Positions 18,021 through 26,596 of a DNA stretch of 64,000 bases are shown piece after piece. The position numbers and the translations under genes are program-made. The stretch is from Micromonospora inositola (GTDB lineage: Bacteria; Actinomycetota; Actinomycetes; Mycobacteriales; Micromonosporaceae). The notes beneath the pieces were generated by a model. That model saw only the letters and a list, made by a program, of their open reading frames with translations, was not told the DNA's origin and did no database searches. Every line of letters begins with the position of its first letter. Position 1 is the first letter of the stretch. The DNA lies in contig NZ_LT607754.1 of the NCBI RefSeq assembly GCF_900090285.1, positions 3,994,001-4,058,000 of the forward strand, in the 5' to 3' direction.

Positions 18021-19127
18021 ATGGACATTGCATTGGTGCTGTTGGCCGCCGTGGCGTTGATCGTCGTGGTGACGCTGGTCAAGGCGGTGCGGATCGTGCC
18101 GCAGCAGCGCCAGGACGTGGTCGAACGGCTCGGTAGGTACAAGCGCACCCTCAACCCCGGACTCAATCTGCTGGTCCCCTTCGTCGACGCGGTGCGCACC
18201 AAGGTCGACATGCGGGAGCAGGTGGTCAGCTTCCCGCCGCAGCCCGTGATCACCTCGGACAACCTCGTCGTCTCGATCGACACGGTGCTCTACTTCAAGG
18301 TGGTCGACGCGGTCCGGGCGACCTACGAGATCTCGAGCTTCCTCCAGGCCATCGAGCAGCTCACCGTCACCACGCTGCGCAACGTGATCGGCTCGCTGGA
18401 CCTGGAGCGCGCGCTGACCAGCCGGGATGAGATCAACCGGCACCTCTCCGGGGTGCTGGACGAGACCACCGGCCGGTGGGGCATCAAGGTCACCCGGGTC
18501 GAGATCAAGGCGATCGAGCCGCCGGCGAGCATCCGCGACTCGATGGAGAAGCAGATGCGCGCCGAGCGGGACCGCCGGGCGGCGATCCTCACGGCCGAGG
18601 GTCACAAGCAGTCGCAGATCCTCACCGCCGAGGGTGAGAAGCAGTCCGCCGTGCTCCGCGCCGACGGTGACCGGCAGGCCCGGATCCTCCAGGCGGAGGG
18701 CCAGGCGAAGGCGATCCGGACGGTCTTCGACGCCATCCACCAGGCCAACCCGAGTCAGAAGGTGCTCGCGTACCAGTACCTCCAGGCCCTGCCGCAGATC
18801 GCCAACGGCACCGCCAACAAGGTCTGGATCATCCCGGCCGAGCTGACCAAGGCTCTCGAGGGGATGGGCGGCGCGCTGGGCGGTCTGAGCCAGATGGTGG
18901 GTGACCTCCCGGCGCCGGAGGCGGCCGACCACGCGAGCCAGGTCGAGCGCGAGGCCGCGGAGGCGGCGCAGGCCGCCGCCGCTGCGGCCCAGCAGATCCA
19001 CGACGAGGTGCGCGTCGCCGAGGCGCAGGCCACCGGCGGTGCGAAGCCGCAGGGGCTGCCCGCGCCGGAGCCGGTCTCCCCGGAGAGCCTGCTCAACGAC
19101 CCCGCGGACCGGCGCGAGCGGGGCTGA
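18021..19127 (+). CDS. SPFH/band-7 (paraslipin-like) membrane protein
   Basis: A 368-residue protein: one N-terminal helix, the band-7 domain (VRIVPQQRQDVVERLGRY onward), and a coiled coil with repeated EGxKQ/xGDRQ units at about residues 185-230 (AEGHKQSQILTAEGEKQS). The Ala/Pro-rich tail is variable. SPFH proteins form ring-like membrane microdomain scaffolds. It is coupled with the NfeD gene. The ATG at 18021 sits 6 nt after AAAGGTGA; the alternative is the overlapping GTG at 18012. Confidence 0.92.
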   Translation: MDIALVLLAAVALIVVVTLVKAVRIVPQQRQDVVERLGRYKRTLNPGLNLLVPFVDAVRTKVDMREQVVSFPPQPVITSDNLVVSIDTVLYFKVVDAVRATYEISSFLQAIEQLTVTTLRNVIGSLDLERALTSRDEINRHLSGVLDETTGRWGIKVTRVEIKAIEPPASIRDSMEKQMRAERDRRAAILTAEGHKQSQILTAEGEKQSAVLRADGDRQARILQAEGQAKAIRTVFDAIHQANPSQKVLAYQYLQALPQIANGTANKVWIIPAELTKALEGMGGALGGLSQMVGDLPAPEAADHASQVEREAAEAAQAAAAAAQQIHDEVRVAEAQATGGAKPQGLPAPEPVSPESLLNDPADRRERG

Positions 19128-19131
19128 TCCG

Positions 19132-19153
19132 GCCGCCGCCCGACTCCGGCGGC
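19132..19153. terminator. Weak terminator hairpin after the SPFH gene
   Basis: GCCGCCG (19132-19138) pairs with CGGCGGC (19147-19153), followed by AAATG. It begins 5 nt after the stop codon. Confidence 0.35.
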
Positions 19154-19276
19154 AAATGCGAGAAACGCTCATACGGCGCCCCGGCGCCTGCCACGATCGG
19201 TCTGAGGACGGGTGGTGAGCAGGAGCCGGGGCGCCGTACGCGTCCCGCGCCGCCCGCAGGCGGAGCGAGGTGACGC

Positions 19277-20077
19277 ATGAAGGATCCGGCGAACAGTCTG
19301 TGGTCCAGGGAGCCGGTCCCCGGCGACCACGATCCCGCCGGTCCGCTGGGCAGCCGGCGTACCGGGGGTGGGTTCGGGGTGCTGCCGTTCGTCTCCGACC
19401 CCGGAGCGGCCGCCCCGGCCACCAACGCGAGCTGGGCCTGGTCGGTACGGCGGTTCGCCCGCGCGGCGGTCTGGCTGCTGCCCGCGTACGCGATCCTCTA
19501 CGGCGCGGTGGCGATGGCCAGCGACGGCGGCGTGGGCAACGACCCCTACCCGGCCGACGGCCGGCAGCTCTACCTGGTGGGCTGGGTCGCCGCGGTCTGG
19601 CTCGGCCTGCTCGCCCTGCTGGCCCTGACCGGCCTGCTCGCCGCCACCCGCTGTCGCCGGGTCGCCGCGGCCGGGCTGCTGGTCAGCATCGCCGGCACGG
19701 TGCTGATGCTGCCGTTCGCCGGGCTGGCCGAGCAGACGCCCGTCTTCGGCACCACCGCGCGGAGCCTGGTCCTGGTCGGGGCCACCTGTTACACCCTGGG
19801 GTGGTTCCTCACCGGGTGGTCGGTCGCCCGGTCCGGGATGTTCAGCTACGGCGACGGGGTCATGCTGATGATCGCCGCCCCGCTGCTCGGCCTCGGTGGC
19901 GCGCTGATCGGCTCGTTGCAGACGTTCGGCGCGCTCTTCGTGCTGGTCTCCGGCATCGGCATCGGTTACCGCTCGGGTCGCCTGGTGCCCGCCGCCATCG
20001 CCCGGGACGCCGCCACCGCCAGCGTCTCCACCCCGACCGCGCCCGGATCCTCCCCGAACGGCCCCCTCCCCACCTGA
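19277..20077 (+). CDS. Multi-pass membrane protein of unknown function
   Basis: A 266-residue protein. About 55 hydrophilic residues are followed by six predicted helices (for example AVWLLPAYAILYGAVAMA and the run from YLVGWVAAVWLGLL) and a Pro/Ser/Thr-rich tail. No family motif is recognised. The ATG at 19277 follows GAGGTG. It precedes a class A PBP gene on the same strand by 93 bp, but cotranscription is uncertain. Confidence 0.75.
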   Translation: MKDPANSLWSREPVPGDHDPAGPLGSRRTGGGFGVLPFVSDPGAAAPATNASWAWSVRRFARAAVWLLPAYAILYGAVAMASDGGVGNDPYPADGRQLYLVGWVAAVWLGLLALLALTGLLAATRCRRVAAAGLLVSIAGTVLMLPFAGLAEQTPVFGTTARSLVLVGATCYTLGWFLTGWSVARSGMFSYGDGVMLMIAAPLLGLGGALIGSLQTFGALFVLVSGIGIGYRSGRLVPAAIARDAATASVSTPTAPGSSPNGPLPT

Positions 20078-20170
20078 TGACCAGCCCGTAGCTGGGAAGT
20101 CACCGTGAGGTAACTGACAGTTGCCTGGCGGGGTGGCCGGTTGGCGGCTTTCGCGGTAATCCTGGGGTCC

Positions 20171-22375
20171 ATGCCGTCACCCCGGTCGCCGCTGTCGCGG
20201 CCCTTCATCGTGCTCCTCGCCGGCGCCCTCGCCGGGCTCGTCCTCGCGGTCGCCGCGCTGCCCGGCGGCCTGCTCGGCGGGCAGGTCGCCAAGGCGGCCC
20301 TCGGGGCGTACGCGGAGCTGCCCGACGCGCTGCGCACTCCCGCGCAGCCCCAGCGCTCCTACCTCTACGCCAACGACGGCAAGACCCTGATCACCACGTT
20401 CTACGACGTGAACCGCACCGACGTGCCGCTGGCCGAGATCGCCCCGGTGATGCGGCAGGCGATCGTCGCGGCCGAGGACCGGCGCTTCTACTCGCACGGC
20501 GGCGCCGACCTGCGCGGCATCGCCCGGGCCCTGGTCGCCAACCTGCGCGGCGGCGGCACCGAGCAGGGCGGCTCGACGCTGACCATGCAGTACGTCCGCA
20601 ACGTGCTCAAGACCGACCCCACCCGCACCGCCGAGGAACGGCAGGCCGCCACCGAGCAGACCGTCGGCCGCAAGATCCAGGAGATCCGGTACGCGGGCGC
20701 GCTGGAGAAGACCCTCAGCAAGGACGAGATCCTCAACCGGTACCTGAACATCGCCTACTTCGGCTCCGGCGCGTACGGTGTCGCGGCGGCCAGCCAGCGC
20801 TACTTCGGCAAGGCGCCCGGTGACCTGACCCTGGGCGAGGCGGCCCTGCTCGCCGGGCTGGTGCAGTCGCCGGACGAGTACAGCCCGATCGACGGCGACA
20901 AGGCCAGGGCGCTGGAGCGTCGGGCGTACGTGCTCGACGCCATGGCCGGGACCGGCGCGATCACCGCGGCGCAGGCCGCCTCCGCCAAGGCGGAGAAGCT
21001 CACCCTGCACCCGACCGCCCAGCCCAACGGCTGCACCGCGGTCGCCCAGGGGCACGACGACTGGGGCTTCTTCTGCGACTACCTCCGCCAGTGGTGGCTG
21101 ACGCAGCCCGCCTTCGGCAACACCGTCAAGGAGCGCGAGCAGGCGCTGCGCCGCGGCGGCTACACCGTGGTCACCTCGCTCGACCCGAAGGTCCAGCAGA
21201 CCGCGCAGCAGCAGGCCACCGCCGTCTACGGGTACGACAACAAGCGGGCCCTGCCGATCGCGGCGGTCGAGCCGGGCACCGGCCGGGTGCTGGCGATGGC
21301 GGTCAACCGGCACTACAGCCTGGACGAGAACCCGGCCGGGCAGGCCAACCGGCCGAACACCGTCAACCCACTGATCTCCGGCGGCGACAGCGTCGACGGC
21401 TACCAGGCCGGCTCGACGTTCAAGATGTTCACCATGCTCGCCGCGCTGGAGGCCGGCAAGCCCCTCTCCACCGGCTTCGACGCGCCCGCCAAGCTGCCCA
21501 CCCGGTACGCCGCCGAGGGCGAGGGCGCCTGCGACGGCAAATGGTGCCCGGCGAACGCCAACCCGCAGTGGATGGACGGGTACCGGATGATGTGGGACGG
21601 CTTCGGCCGCTCCGTGAACACCTACTTCGTCTGGCTCGCCGAGCAGGTCGGGCCGGCGAAGGCGGTCGAGATGGCGCAGCGGCTCGGGATCACCTTCCGG
21701 GCCGACTCCGACGCCGCCTTCGCCAGGGACGACGCGGAGAACTGGGGCGCGTTCACCCTCGGCGTGGCCGCCACCACCCCGCTCGACCTGGCCAACGCGT
21801 ACGCCACGGTGGCCGCCGAGGGGACGTACTGCACGCCGCTGCCGGTGGTCTCGGTGACCGCCGCGAACGGCGAGAAGGTGGCCGTCGGCCAGCCGTCCTG
21901 CAAGAAGGTGCTGGACACCGACGTGGCCCGGGCGGCCACCGACGCGGCCCGCTGCCCGGTCGGCCAGCAGTCGGCGTACGGGCAGTGCAACGGCGGCACC
22001 GCGACCTCGGTGGACCGGATCGTCGGCCGGCCGGTCGCCGGCAAGACCGGCAGCTCGGAGCAGAACGCCACGGAGACCTTCGTCGGCTTCACTCCGCAGG
22101 TGGCCGTCGCCGGCATCGCCGCCAACCCGGACGACTCGACCGATCTGGTCGGCGCGGCGGTGCAGGCGAAGGTGATCGACGCGGTGGCCCGGGTGATGAA
22201 GACCGCGGTCAGCGGTCAGCCGGTCAAGGACTTCACCGCGCCGAGCCGCGAGCTGGCCGGCGACCCGCAGCGGCCGAAGCCGCAGCCGACCCCGCGGCCC
22301 GACCAGCCGCGACAGCAGCAGGACCGGGGCATCCCGTCGGACCTCCTGCGCTGGCTGCAGAACCGCCGCGGCTGA
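20171..22375 (+). CDS. Class A penicillin-binding protein (transglycosylase/transpeptidase)
   Basis: A 734-residue bifunctional peptidoglycan synthase. An N-terminal membrane anchor (residues 11-32) is followed by a GT51 domain with the catalytic Glu E102 in AAEDRRFYSHGG and the second motif QGGSTLTMQY. The transpeptidase domain has S415-TFK418, S481-VN483 and K625-TGS. The C-terminus is Pro/Gln-rich without PASTA domains, unlike mycobacterial PonA2. It polymerises and cross-links cell wall outside the membrane. The inverted repeat after the stop is a terminator. Confidence 0.95.
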   Translation: MPSPRSPLSRPFIVLLAGALAGLVLAVAALPGGLLGGQVAKAALGAYAELPDALRTPAQPQRSYLYANDGKTLITTFYDVNRTDVPLAEIAPVMRQAIVAAEDRRFYSHGGADLRGIARALVANLRGGGTEQGGSTLTMQYVRNVLKTDPTRTAEERQAATEQTVGRKIQEIRYAGALEKTLSKDEILNRYLNIAYFGSGAYGVAAASQRYFGKAPGDLTLGEAALLAGLVQSPDEYSPIDGDKARALERRAYVLDAMAGTGAITAAQAASAKAEKLTLHPTAQPNGCTAVAQGHDDWGFFCDYLRQWWLTQPAFGNTVKEREQALRRGGYTVVTSLDPKVQQTAQQQATAVYGYDNKRALPIAAVEPGTGRVLAMAVNRHYSLDENPAGQANRPNTVNPLISGGDSVDGYQAGSTFKMFTMLAALEAGKPLSTGFDAPAKLPTRYAAEGEGACDGKWCPANANPQWMDGYRMMWDGFGRSVNTYFVWLAEQVGPAKAVEMAQRLGITFRADSDAAFARDDAENWGAFTLGVAATTPLDLANAYATVAAEGTYCTPLPVVSVTAANGEKVAVGQPSCKKVLDTDVARAATDAARCPVGQQSAYGQCNGGTATSVDRIVGRPVAGKTGSSEQNATETFVGFTPQVAVAGIAANPDDSTDLVGAAVQAKVIDAVARVMKTAVSGQPVKDFTAPSRELAGDPQRPKPQPTPRPDQPRQQQDRGIPSDLLRWLQNRRG

Positions 22376-22387
22376 CGGACGGCTTGA

Positions 22388-22431
22388 GATCCTGGGCAGT
22401 GGCCGCTCCCGATCGGCAGCTGCCCAGGATC
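22388..22431. terminator. Terminator between PBP and GNAT genes
   Basis: GATCCTGGGCAG (22388-22399) and CTGCCCAGGATC (22420-22431) form a perfect 12-bp stem with a 20-nt loop, 12 nt after the PBP stop. It can serve the convergent GNAT gene as well. Confidence 0.6.
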
Positions 22432-22453
22432 CGTTCGTCGGGCGGGCGTCGCC

Positions 22454-22864
22454 TCAGCGGGGGCCGACGCGGAACATGCCGGTCATGTCGTCGTGCGCGG
22501 CGTACCCGAACCGGCGGTAGAGGCTGACCGACTCCCCGGCGGCGAAGAGCCCGACGAACGTCCGGGACGAGGCCCGCGCGGCAATCCACTCCTCCAGCCG
22601 GCCCAGGATCGCCGCGCCGACCCCGCGCCGCTGCCGCTCCGGCAGCACGGCCAGGTCCTGCAGGTAGTAGTAGATCGCCCCGTCGCCGACCAGCCGACCG
22701 AGCCCGACCACCCGGTCGCCCTCGACCGCGACCACCCCGTGCAGCGAGGCGGCCAGCGAGGCCTGGATCGCCGCCGGGTCGTACGCGTCGGCCCAGCCGA
22801 CGGCGGACGTGACCGCGACGAACTCCTCGACGGTGGGCAGCCGGTCCACCAGGCGGTACTCCAT
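22454..22864 (-). CDS. GNAT-family N-acetyltransferase
   Basis: A 136-residue GNAT. The acetyl-CoA motif is QDLAVLPERQRRGVGAAI, followed by LYRRFGY, the usual motif B end. Substrate unknown. The ATG at 22864 is chosen because a TAGATT box lies exactly 7 nt upstream. Confidence 0.88.
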   Translation of the reverse strand: MEYRLVDRLPTVEEFVAVTSAVGWADAYDPAAIQASLAASLHGVVAVEGDRVVGLGRLVGDGAIYYYLQDLAVLPERQRRGVGAAILGRLEEWIAARASSRTFVGLFAAGESVSLYRRFGYAAHDDMTGMFRVGPR

Positions 22865-22871
22865 GATCGAC

Positions 22872-22877
22872 AATCTA
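22872..22877 (-). promoter_or_regulatory. -10 box of GNAT gene, leaderless
   Basis: TAGATT on the minus strand ends 7 nt before the ATG at 22864. Confidence 0.55.
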
Positions 22878-22894
22878 GCCCGACGTGCGCGTGG

Positions 22895-22990
22895 TCAGCG
22901 CCGGACCAGGGGCGCCACCACCCGGTCCAGCGCCGCCGCCACTTCGTCCGGGTCGCCGTCCCCGTCGACCACCATGAAGGTCCCGAACTC
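22895..22990 (-). pseudogene. Possible 3' remnant of a kinase-like gene
   Basis: On the minus strand a frame ending at TGA (22895) reads EFGTFMVVDGDGDPDEVAAA and then LDRVVAPLVRR. This looks like the C-terminal helix of a P-loop nucleotide kinase (VVVDGDGDPDEV-type ends occur in thymidylate-kinase-like proteins). Upstream the frame becomes Pro/Arg-rich with no start, so no intact gene can be built. It sits between GNAT and a reductase gene. I judge it a decayed gene end. Confidence 0.3.
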
Positions 22991-23184
22991 ACGGGACTGG
23001 CCACGGGTTCGGACGGTACCGGGCGGCGCAAACCGGGTGCGGCGGCGCGGGCCCGAAGGGCCGGGCGCCGGCGGGCGGAAAACCGACGGAAGAAAATCCG
23101 CTCCGGGTGTCGGATCCCGCCGGGCGGCTCCGACCCACCGGTGACAGCGCCCGCCGGGGGCGCGGCCGATCGAGGAGAACCGCC

Positions 23185-23742
23185 ATGGGGAAGATCATCT
23201 ACTGGGTGCACCAGTCCGTCGACGGCTTCATCGAGGGGCCGAACGGCGAGTTCGACTGGCCGGTGATGGGGGCGGAGCTGTCTGCGTACTCCCTGGAGCA
23301 GAGCGAACGCGCCGGCGCGTTCGTCTACGGGCGCAAGGTCTGGGAGGTGATGTCGTACTGGTGGCCGCGGGCCGAGTCGATGTCCGACGCGCACGGCCGG
23401 GCGTTCGCGCCGATCTGGCGGCGTACCCCGAAGATCGTCCTGTCCCGGACCCTCGAATCGGCCGACCACGGCGCCCGGGTCATCGGCGCCGACCTGGTCG
23501 AGCAGGTCGCCGCCCTCAGGGCCGAGCCGGGCGGGGGCCTGCTGCTCACCGGCGGTTCGGGCGCCGCCGCGGCGCTGACCGACCACGGCCTGATCGACGA
23601 ATACCAGGTCGTCGTGCACCCGGTCGTCCTCGGCGGCGGCAAGCCGGTCTTCCCGCCCAAGGACCGGCTCGCACTGCGCCTGGTCGGATCGCGCAGCTTC
23701 GACGGCGCGAGCGTGCTGCTGCGGTACGAGCGGGCCGGCTGA
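23185..23742 (+). CDS. Dihydrofolate reductase-family (RibD C-terminal) protein
   Basis: A 185-residue protein of the RibD-C/DHFR-like fold: KIIYWVHQSVDGFIEGPNG at the N-terminus, YGRKVWEVM, then GGSGAAAALTDHGLIDEYQ and HPVVLGGGKPVF. Such proteins bind NADPH, but most actinobacterial members are neither true DHFR nor RibD. The ATG follows GAGGAG (23172-23177). Substrate unknown. Confidence 0.88.
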   Translation: MGKIIYWVHQSVDGFIEGPNGEFDWPVMGAELSAYSLEQSERAGAFVYGRKVWEVMSYWWPRAESMSDAHGRAFAPIWRRTPKIVLSRTLESADHGARVIGADLVEQVAALRAEPGGGLLLTGGSGAAAALTDHGLIDEYQVVVHPVVLGGGKPVFPPKDRLALRLVGSRSFDGASVLLRYERAG

Positions 23743-23812
23743 CCGGCGGCGCCCGCCACCCTCATCCCTGCGGGCGACGCGGCCGGTCGGTGGTGCGGGT
23801 GGCGGCGTCCGG

Positions 23813-23818
23813 CAGAAT
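23813..23818 (+). promoter_or_regulatory. -10-like box of SpoU methyltransferase, leaderless
   Basis: CAGAAT ends 6 nt before the GTG at 23825. Confidence 0.4.
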
Positions 23819-23824
23819 CGTCGG

Positions 23825-24634
23825 GTGCCCGTCCATGAGATCACCGACCCCGACGACGACCGGATCGCCGACTACCGTGCGCTGACCGACGTCGAGCTGC
23901 GTACCCGCTGGGAGCCCCCGCACGGCCTGTTCATCGCCGAGGGGGAGCTGGTGCTGCGGCGGGCGCTGCGGGCCGGTTACCCGGCCCGGTCGTACCTGGT
24001 CGACGCGAAGCGGGCGGACCAGCTCGCCGACCTCGACACCGGCGACGCCCCGGTCTACGCGGCCACCCAGGAGGTGCTCCAGCGGGCCACCGGCTTCCAC
24101 GTGCACCGGGGCGTGCTCGCCTCGTTCCACCGCAAGCCGCTGCCGAGCGCGGCCGAGGTGCTGGCCGGCGCCCGGCGGGCGGTCATCCTGGAGGACGTCA
24201 ACAACCACACCAACCTCGGGGCGATCTTCCGGGCCGTGGCCGCCCTCGGCGTGGACGCGGTGCTGCTCTCCCCGTCCTGCGCCGACCCGCTCTACCGGCG
24301 CAGCGTCCGGGTCAGCATGGGCGAGGTCTTCGCCATCCCGTACGCCAAGCTGGAGCCCTGGCCGGACGCGCTGGCCCAGGTCCGGGCGGCCGGCTTCACG
24401 GTGCTGGCGATGACGCCCGCGCCGGACGCGGTGCCGATCCAGCGGCTGGACGCGGCCCAGCGGGCCCGCGCGGCGCTGCTCATGGGGGCCGAGGGCGCCG
24501 GCCTGACCCGGGCGGCGATGGACGCCAGCGACGTCCGGGTGGTGATCCCGATGCGGCGCGGGGTGGACTCGCTCAACGTGGCCGCCGCCACGGCGGTGGC
24601 CTGCTGGGAACTGGGCCGCGACGACCCGCTGTGA
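23825..24634 (+). CDS. TrmH/SpoU-family RNA methyltransferase
   Basis: A 269-residue SPOUT methyltransferase. Motif 1 is DVNNHTNLGAIFR, motif 2 is LLMGAEGAGL and motif 3 is RRGVDSLNVAAA, the SAM-binding knot. The N-terminal domain is the L30e-like substrate binder of 2'-O-ribose methyltransferases. It should methylate rRNA or tRNA; the site is unknown. The start is a GTG with a -10-like box 6 nt ahead. Confidence 0.92.
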   Translation: MPVHEITDPDDDRIADYRALTDVELRTRWEPPHGLFIAEGELVLRRALRAGYPARSYLVDAKRADQLADLDTGDAPVYAATQEVLQRATGFHVHRGVLASFHRKPLPSAAEVLAGARRAVILEDVNNHTNLGAIFRAVAALGVDAVLLSPSCADPLYRRSVRVSMGEVFAIPYAKLEPWPDALAQVRAAGFTVLAMTPAPDAVPIQRLDAAQRARAALLMGAEGAGLTRAAMDASDVRVVIPMRRGVDSLNVAAATAVACWELGRDDPL

Positions 24635-24708
24635 CGCCAGGGTCGGCGCGTGCCGTCCGAGTCGAGCGGCTCCCGGTGTGGTCCTTCGAGATCGGGGGTG
24701 ACGCAGGG

Positions 24709-24714
24709 TAGCGT
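24709..24714 (+). promoter_or_regulatory. -10 box of PucR regulator, leaderless
   Basis: TAGCGT ends 7 nt before the GTG at 24722, supporting that start over GTG 24713 and the longer reading. Confidence 0.55.
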
Positions 24715-24721
24715 GTCGGCC

Positions 24722-26536
24722 GTGTTCCCTACCGTCCGTGAGGTTCTCGCGCTCGACCCGGTCCGCCACGGCGCCCCGCGCCTGGTCGCCGGGGACGCCG
24801 GCCTGGACCGGCCGGTGCGGTGGGTGCATGTGGCCGAGGTGCCGGACATCGCCACCCTCCTCGGCGGGGGCGAGCTGGTCCTCACCACCGGCATCGGGCT
24901 CCCCGCGGACGACGCCGGCCTGCGCGCCTTCATCGGTGACCTCGCCGACGTCGGGGTGTCCGGGCTCGTGGTGGAGCTCGGCCGCCGGTACGTCAGCGGG
25001 GTGCCCCGGGTGATGGCGGCGGCCGCCGAGCGGCGCGGTCTGCCGCTGGTGGAGCTGCGGCGGGCCACCCCGTTCGTCCGGATCACCGAGGCGGTGCACG
25101 CGCTGATCGTGGACGCCCAGCTCACCGAGCTGCGGGCCACCGAGGAGATCCACCAGCGGTTCACCGAGCTCTCCGTAGAGGGCGCCGACGCCGTCGAGGT
25201 GGTCCGGCAGGCCGCCGAGCTGGCCGGCTGCCCGGTGGTGCTGGAGAACCTGTCCCGGCAGGTGCTCGCGTACGACCCGGCGGGGGAGAGCGCGGAGCTG
25301 CTGCTGGACGGCTGGGAGCAGCATTCCCGGCGGATCCGGCCGGCGGGCCGGACCGCGTACGACCCGGACAGCGGGTGGCTGGTCACCACCGTCGGCGCCC
25401 GGGGCCAGGACTGGGGCCGGCTGCTGCTGCGCTGGCCGAACGAGGACGGCCGGACCCCCGAGACCCGGCCGTCGCGCACCCCGCCGACCCGGCTGACCAT
25501 CCTGATCGAGCGCGCCGCGTCCACCCTCGCGCTGGGCCGGCTGATTCGGCGGGACGCCGAGGGTCTGGAGCGGCAGATCCACCGCACCCTGCTCACCGCC
25601 CTGCTCGACCACTCCCGCCCGGTCGACGAGGTGGCCCTGCGCGCCAAGGCGCTCGGCGTGACGCTGGACCGCCGGCACCTGGTCGGGGTGGTGGTCCGGC
25701 ACCGCGCCGACGACCCGCCGGAGGCCGTGCCGGTCGGGGAGGCCGGGCTGCCCGGCGACCCCGGCCCGGAGGCCGGTCCGGCCCGGCTGCGCGATCTCGC
25801 CGAGGCGGTCGGCCAGGCGCTGCGCGAGGCCAAGCTGAGCGCCCTCACCAGCGCGGTCGACGACCATGCCGTCGGTGCCCTGCTGGCCCTGTCCGACCCG
25901 GCCGCCGAGGAGAAGGCGCTGGCCGCGTTCGCCGCCGCGCTCCGTCGGGTACGCCTCGACGCCGTCCCGACCCGCCTGCCCACTCCCCGCTCGGCCGTCG
26001 GGGCCGCCGTCGCCCGCCCGACCGACGGGCCCGCCCGTCCCGGCCAGACCGGTGCCGGTGCGCCCCGGCCGGCTGGCTCGGGACCCGCTGCCCTGATCGT
26101 GGCCGCCGGGTCCGGGGTGGGCAGCCTGCGGGAGGCCGGGCGTTCCCTGGTCGAGGCGCGGCAGGTCGCCGAGGCCGCCCGCCGGGACCGGCGCGACCTG
26201 CCGATCTTCCGGCTGCCGCACGTCGGTCTCGCCGGCCTGCTGCACCTGTTACGCGATGAGCCCCGGTTGCAGACCTTCGTCGAGCGGGAACTCGGTGCGC
26301 TGCTCGCGTACGACGCCCGGCATCCTCGGGAGCAACTGCTCGGCACCCTGCGGGCGTACCTGGAGCAGGGCCGGAACAAGTCGGCGGCGGCCGCCGCGGC
26401 GCACCTGTCCCGGCCGGCGTTCTACGAGCGGCTGGCCCGGATCGGCCGGATCCTCGACGTCGACCTCGACTCGGTCGAGGCCTGCCTCTCCCTGCACGTC
26501 GCCCTGCTCGCCCTCGACGCCGTCCGCACCCCCTGA
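24722..26536 (+). CDS. PucR-family transcriptional regulator
   Basis: A 604-residue regulator with an N-terminal PucR domain (TVREVLALDPVRHGAPRLVAG), a central GGDEF-like/linker region, and the C-terminal PucR helix-turn-helix (LLGTLRAYLEQGRNKSAAAA, then SRPAFYERLARI). A Pro/Ala-rich spacer lies near residues 420-455. PucR proteins respond to nitrogenous catabolites. In actinomycetes they often neighbour an aminotransferase and a methylmalonate-semialdehyde dehydrogenase for pyrimidine or beta-alanine breakdown. Those two genes are here at 30.7-33.6 kb, separated by the Mur genes, so regulation of them is plausible but inferred. Confidence 0.9.
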   Translation: MFPTVREVLALDPVRHGAPRLVAGDAGLDRPVRWVHVAEVPDIATLLGGGELVLTTGIGLPADDAGLRAFIGDLADVGVSGLVVELGRRYVSGVPRVMAAAAERRGLPLVELRRATPFVRITEAVHALIVDAQLTELRATEEIHQRFTELSVEGADAVEVVRQAAELAGCPVVLENLSRQVLAYDPAGESAELLLDGWEQHSRRIRPAGRTAYDPDSGWLVTTVGARGQDWGRLLLRWPNEDGRTPETRPSRTPPTRLTILIERAASTLALGRLIRRDAEGLERQIHRTLLTALLDHSRPVDEVALRAKALGVTLDRRHLVGVVVRHRADDPPEAVPVGEAGLPGDPGPEAGPARLRDLAEAVGQALREAKLSALTSAVDDHAVGALLALSDPAAEEKALAAFAAALRRVRLDAVPTRLPTPRSAVGAAVARPTDGPARPGQTGAGAPRPAGSGPAALIVAAGSGVGSLREAGRSLVEARQVAEAARRDRRDLPIFRLPHVGLAGLLHLLRDEPRLQTFVERELGALLAYDARHPREQLLGTLRAYLEQGRNKSAAAAAAHLSRPAFYERLARIGRILDVDLDSVEACLSLHVALLALDAVRTP

Positions 26537-26596
26537 TCCACCCGCCGGGCGCTCGCCCCGGCCCCGCCCGGCGGGGTGGGGTGGCAGCGCTGTGGG

